64,000 nucleotides of DNA from CAYVFC01 sp964450715 (lineage in GTDB: Bacteria; Myxococcota_A; Polyangia; Polyangiales; JAFGIB01), in contig CAYVFC010000014.1 of assembly GCA_964450715.1 (NCBI GenBank), forward strand, positions 23,721 through 87,720. The letters run 5' to 3'. Position numbers and translations under genes: made by a program. Shown one piece after another: positions 61,039 through 64,000 of this stretch; the stretch's first letter is position 1; every line of letters begins with the position of its first letter. The notes beneath the pieces are model-generated. The model was not told where the DNA came from, ran no database searches, and saw only the letters and a list, made by a program, of their open reading frames with translations.

Positions 61039-62241
61039 CTACTCGGTTTCGCCGGTACTCTCCATCGCCTCGGTTATACGGTGTCCGACTGTTTCGGCGG
61101 CCGCGTGTGCGGCGTCGGCGGCCAGGTCGGCGTATCTCGCCGTAGTCCTGGGCGACTTGTGGCCAAGAAGGGCGCCAATCTGGAGCAGCGAGAGGCTTTG
61201 GGACGCTCCCCAGGAGGCAAAATTATGGCGGAGATCGTGTAGGCGCATCGACGGGACGTCTACGAGGTCGTTGAGTTGGGCCTTTGCCCGTACGGCTTCC
61301 CAGGCAACACGTAACTCCCATTCGGTAATGTGGTCTTTGGGGTGCTGAGCGCTTTCGAAGACGTACACGCGCGACTTTCCCTCTTCCGGCTTCAGCCGCT
61401 CGAGGATCTCCTCGGCCGCGGAGTTGAGGCGCACGACCTTCTGGCCCGACTTGGAGTCGCCGAGGCGTAGAAACCCGCGGTCCAGATCGACCTCGGACCA
61501 GCGCAGCTCGAGGACCTCGCCTCGCCGCATGCCGGTAAAGAGCAAGAACCGGATCGCGTCGATAGCGCATGGCGGCTTGGCTTCCACCTCCGCAAGAGCG
61601 GTGGCAAGCCTCCTGAGCTCGATCTCAGACAGGTCTCGATGTCGCTTGCGTTCCCGGTACCTTTCGACATGCCGGACGGGGTTCGAGTTGAGGGGCCGTG
61701 CTCCCCACAGTTCCGCCAGTTCGAAGAGCTTGGAAAGCATAGCCCTTACCCGGTTCGCCATGACCGGCTTGCTCTTGCCGATCGAGGCGATGAGCCGCGC
61801 GACATCGGAATGGTTGACGCTGGCGATCTTTCTGGAGCCCAGCTCCGGCACGACGTACTTGTCGATCGCGGTCTGGTACTGGGAACGGGTATTCGGCTTT
61901 TTCAGACTCGCGTGGTCGCGCATGAACTGCTGGCAGGCCTCTGACATGGAAAGGCCCTTTCTTGCCCCCTTGCGGGCCCCAGAAGGGTCTTCCCCTGCCC
62001 GGACCTCCGATGCCCACTCATTGGCGATTTTGCGCGCCTGCTGGACGGTGAGCTTACCGTAGGTGCCGATCAGGGGCTTCCTCTGGGTGCCGTCGGCCGT
62101 GCGGTACTTCAGGACGAAGCTCTTGATCCCGCTGGGGTGCACGATCACCCCTAAGCCCGGGATCACCGAATCCCAAATCGCATATCGGGTCTCCCGAGGT
62201 TTTGCCGCATCGACCATCTTATTGGTCAGCTTCTCGTTCAT
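61039..62241 (-). CDS. int: tyrosine integrase of a genomic island (P4-like)
   Basis: It is 400 aa. An N-terminal DUF4102-type arm-binding domain (LTNKMVDAAKPRETRYAIWD, then GLGVIVHPSGIKSFVLKY), a core-binding domain, and a catalytic domain with Arg in LFTGMRRGEVLEL, HxxR in RLHDLRHNFAS, His in LLGHKSPRTTA and Tyr in RYADLAA. The start is ATG 62241 (MNEKLTNKMV); the frame beyond it runs into the tandem repeat. It lies 230 bases from a tRNA-Ala 3' fragment, the likely attachment site. Confidence 0.93.
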   Translation of the reverse strand: MNEKLTNKMVDAAKPRETRYAIWDSVIPGLGVIVHPSGIKSFVLKYRTADGTQRKPLIGTYGKLTVQQARKIANEWASEVRAGEDPSGARKGARKGLSMSEACQQFMRDHASLKKPNTRSQYQTAIDKYVVPELGSRKIASVNHSDVARLIASIGKSKPVMANRVRAMLSKLFELAELWGARPLNSNPVRHVERYRERKRHRDLSEIELRRLATALAEVEAKPPCAIDAIRFLLFTGMRRGEVLELRWSEVDLDRGFLRLGDSKSGQKVVRLNSAAEEILERLKPEEGKSRVYVFESAQHPKDHITEWELRVAWEAVRAKAQLNDLVDVPSMRLHDLRHNFASWGASQSLSLLQIGALLGHKSPRTTARYADLAADAAHAAAETVGHRITEAMESTGETE

Positions 62242-62264
62242 GCCTGGCTCCCGTTCCCATATCC

Positions 62265-62360
62265 CGGGGTACCAACGGGTACCAACGGGTACCAACGGGG
62301 TACCAACCGGCTAAGGAGGGCATCACCCGGGTGTTTCGGGGTACCACCGGGGTACCACGA
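62265..62360. repeat. iterons upstream of the integrase gene
   Basis: The unit GGTACCAACG occurs four times in tandem with a 10- to 11-base period (about 62268-62308), followed 30 bases on by two copies of GGGGTACCACC (62338-62359). About one helical turn per unit suggests cooperative binding, for example of the integrase arm domain or an excisionase, next to the attachment site. Confidence 0.75.
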
Positions 62361-62470
62361 AAATGATTTTCGTCGATATTTGATGGAATGTCTACCAGGC
62401 CGCAATTAGCTGTTTTCGTGGGTGTTTTCAACGAGTTGCCATAAGTTGACCAAAGTTGCGAAAACCGCAC

Positions 62471-62519
62471 CTTGTGACTGGCAGTCATGAGGTCAGGGGT
62501 TCGATCCCCCTTGGCTCCA
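62471..62519 (+). repeat. 3' half of a tRNA-Ala(GGC) gene, probable attachment site
   Basis: The anticodon loop CTGGCAG (62478-62484, anticodon GGC), the variable loop, a T-arm (AGGGG, loop TTCGATC, CCCCT) and the acceptor strand TGGCTCC plus discriminator A (62519) are all present in order. No D-arm or 5' acceptor strand precedes it, and two weak pairs at the top of the anticodon stem suggest that the identity block starts about there. This is the duplicate tRNA end left by island integration; the intact gene should lie beyond the left edge of the window. Confidence 0.82.
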
Positions 62520-62527
62520 CTAATGAA

Positions 62528-62558
62528 AACGGGCACTTACGAGTGCCCGTTGGCTTTT
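62528..62558 (+). terminator. rho-independent terminator after the tRNA fragment
   Basis: Stem AACGGGCACT / AGTGCCCGTT (10 base pairs) with loop TACG, then GGC and TTTT. It lies 9 bases after the tRNA end, where a tRNA transcript would terminate, supporting the view that sequence to the right is the native chromosome. Confidence 0.85.
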
Positions 62559-62892
62559 AATCAGGACGCCGGGCAAGCAATGGGCAAGCACGGGGCGAAC
62601 GTCCACGACGCCGCCCCTTCCAGAAAACCGGCCACCGTAATATCGCCGATGCGCCCATCCCGAGAGGGTCCACGGCCCCTGGCCCCTGCTCCCTTTCCGC
62701 CCCCGACGGCGGCGTAGTACTTTCTAGATAGGGGGCCTCGTTTGCGGCATTTCATTCCGACACTGTCTTCTTCAATTCCGTCGTGCCGCGGCCACCGAAG
62801 CCGACTACCGCGTATCGCGCAGCCAGAGCCATTCGTACTAGACGAACGCCCCCAGATCGGCCGCGCCCGTACGGACCGAGCGGAAGCATGAG
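62559..62892. other. intergenic stretch, no gene seen
   Basis: GC-rich sequence between the terminator and the exported-protein gene. Short opposing ORFs occur but lack supporting features. The promoter of the downstream gene must lie here; no clear box pair was found. Confidence 0.4.
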
Positions 62893-63963
62893 ATGAAGAA
62901 GCCCCAGATCTTCATCCCAGGTTTCTTGCTACTTCTCTTCGCGGTTGGTGCTTCCATTACCTATTCTCTTTATTCAAGCGAGGGTCGCATCTCTATTACC
63001 CGCTTGTTCTATCCCAAAGAAGAAAAGATCCTCGACGACTACTCTCACGTCCCCTACTTGTTCAAGCCTCTCAATATTAAAAACGCTCCCCAAGGTAACG
63101 AATACGACGGAGAGTTTCTTTTTATAAACAGATCTTCCGATCGAATATACCTCAACGGCTTCGGCGAACCGGTAGGCGAGTTTTTCCACCCGCGATTCGT
63201 GGGGTTCGAGGTACGACGGGATAATCGATGGATAAAGCTCGACGTCGGTTATTGCGGCACGGGCGCCCAGAAATACCCTATCGAGCCGAATACTGAATAC
63301 GTTTTCGACATTTCGCTCTGGCCGTTTGATGAACAAGACCAACCTGTTACCGGTAGAGTTGGCGTCGACAACTTCGTATCGGAACCCTTCGTTTTAAATT
63401 GGCAGAAAGACAAACGACTTGGAAAGTTCGACGAGTCACGGGATCGGCATGTCGAAACTGTCAGGAAGCTACTTGTGGATGCCGGATTCGACAAAAGGCG
63501 GCTAACCGGAAACGGCTTTATAGAGAGGTTTTTGGCGTCTTTGATAGATTTTCGCGACCCCGCTGCTTTGGGATTTTCGGATTTCGAAGAAGATTTCGAT
63601 GTCTTACCGACAATCGATCGCAGGGATTACCTGCGCTTCGATATCCCAAGGCCGCAGCCGTACCGCGCTGGCCAGCCCCTCCCGCCAACCGGGCAAGAGC
63701 GATACGAGCTGCTCCTGGTACTTACACCATCAAACTTTAGTGCGGACTGGTTTCGTGAAGAAATGAACCGCCGATTAGATATCGGCACATGGGGAGACGC
63801 CCGCGAGATGGTATTCGGCGAGCGATACAAGTGGTTTACCGAAGAAAACACCCTCTACATACAACTCAAGTATTGGCCTCCCGCCGGCAATGAATTGCCG
63901 AGCGTCGAGAACTCAAAGAAGCTCTTCAAGGGAGTTGTTAGCGCCCACGCTCTTCTGCAGTAA
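62893..63963 (+). CDS. exported or membrane-anchored hypothetical protein, 356 aa
   Basis: The N-terminus (MKKPQIFIPGFLLLLFAVGA) is a single uncleaved or signal-type hydrophobic segment; the rest is soluble with mixed beta strands and many aromatic residues, so it is probably held on the outer face of the inner membrane. No family is recognised. It is in the presumed chromosomal flank to the right of the island. Confidence 0.75.
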   Translation: MKKPQIFIPGFLLLLFAVGASITYSLYSSEGRISITRLFYPKEEKILDDYSHVPYLFKPLNIKNAPQGNEYDGEFLFINRSSDRIYLNGFGEPVGEFFHPRFVGFEVRRDNRWIKLDVGYCGTGAQKYPIEPNTEYVFDISLWPFDEQDQPVTGRVGVDNFVSEPFVLNWQKDKRLGKFDESRDRHVETVRKLLVDAGFDKRRLTGNGFIERFLASLIDFRDPAALGFSDFEEDFDVLPTIDRRDYLRFDIPRPQPYRAGQPLPPTGQERYELLLVLTPSNFSADWFREEMNRRLDIGTWGDAREMVFGERYKWFTEENTLYIQLKYWPPAGNELPSVENSKKLFKGVVSAHALLQ

Positions 63964-64000
63964 ACCGCCCGAGACGCGCACGTTCTTCTGCAGCGGGTAG

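Noticed and set aside
62265..62360. CRISPR array
   Set aside because: Units are 10-11 bases with no spacers, and no cas genes occur in the window.
62440..62519. Complete tRNA-Ala gene
   Set aside because: No 5' acceptor strand or D-arm precedes the anticodon arm; only the 3' half is present.

Overview
The window comes from a GC-rich bacterium, most likely a member of the Pseudomonadota and probably a gammaproteobacterium. The gene families and codon use suggest this, but no rRNA or core marker is present to prove it. A run of 10 N next to poly-G/poly-C text (about 8620-8760) shows that it is draft assembly sequence. The stretch from the left edge to about 62.5 kb reads as one large genomic island. 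An island-type tyrosine integrase (61039-62241) sits beside a duplicated 3' half of a tRNA-Ala(GGC) gene (62471-62519), which is followed by what looks like the native tRNA terminator. Sequence to the right of that point is probably the original chromosome flank. The left end of the island lies outside the window.

Layout. (1) 0-2.5 kb: an unrecognised gene and a YtcJ-type amidohydrolase, both more AT-rich than the rest. (2) 2.9-12.1 kb: a helix-turn-helix protein gene (449 codons when rejoined) split by a 7.83-kb Mu/Tn7-like transposon (4093-11924, target duplication AGGAC). The ATPase gene of that transposon is itself split by an intact RIT element, a trio of tyrosine recombinases with perfect 86-bp inverted repeats. 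(3) 12.3-22.3 kb: a tightly coupled eight-gene minus-strand operon. It encodes a small HTH protein, a Ycf46-like AAA+ ATPase, a UPF1-like superfamily 1 helicase, a protein with a possible PLD-like C-terminus, a coiled-coil protein, DUF2997, DUF1257 (Ycf35) and a radical-SAM activase-like protein. I do not recognise this combination as a named system, and it is the best candidate for an undescribed defence system. (4) 22.7-25.7 kb: a SIR2-HerA pair. (5) 25.9-42.6 kb: a BREX locus (HTH, brxE, brxA, brxB, brxC, pglX, [AAA ATPase + DUF4276], pglZ, brxL). (6) 42.8-47.9 kb: a divergent cassette of an acyl-carrier-like protein, an XRE regulator, an ImmA-like peptidase, two thymidylate-synthase homologues, a thymidylate-kinase homologue and, on the opposite strand, a 5-hmdU DNA kinase/hypermodification family protein. 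It resembles a phage-type thymine hypermodification pathway. (7) 48-62 kb: an S9 peptidase, several hypothetical genes, small HTH genes with clusters of short palindromes, a SEC-C protein, a P-loop kinase-like protein and the integrase. (8) 62.9-64.0 kb: an N-terminally anchored exported protein in the presumed flank.

How it fits together: regions 3 to 6 form a defence island with at least three recognisable anti-phage or DNA-modification modules. BREX and the base-modification cassette diverge from one 262-bp intergenic region. On each side of it a palindrome lies between a possible -35 and -10 box. This suggests repressor control by the XRE protein on one side and by the BREX-linked HTH protein or another regulator on the other.
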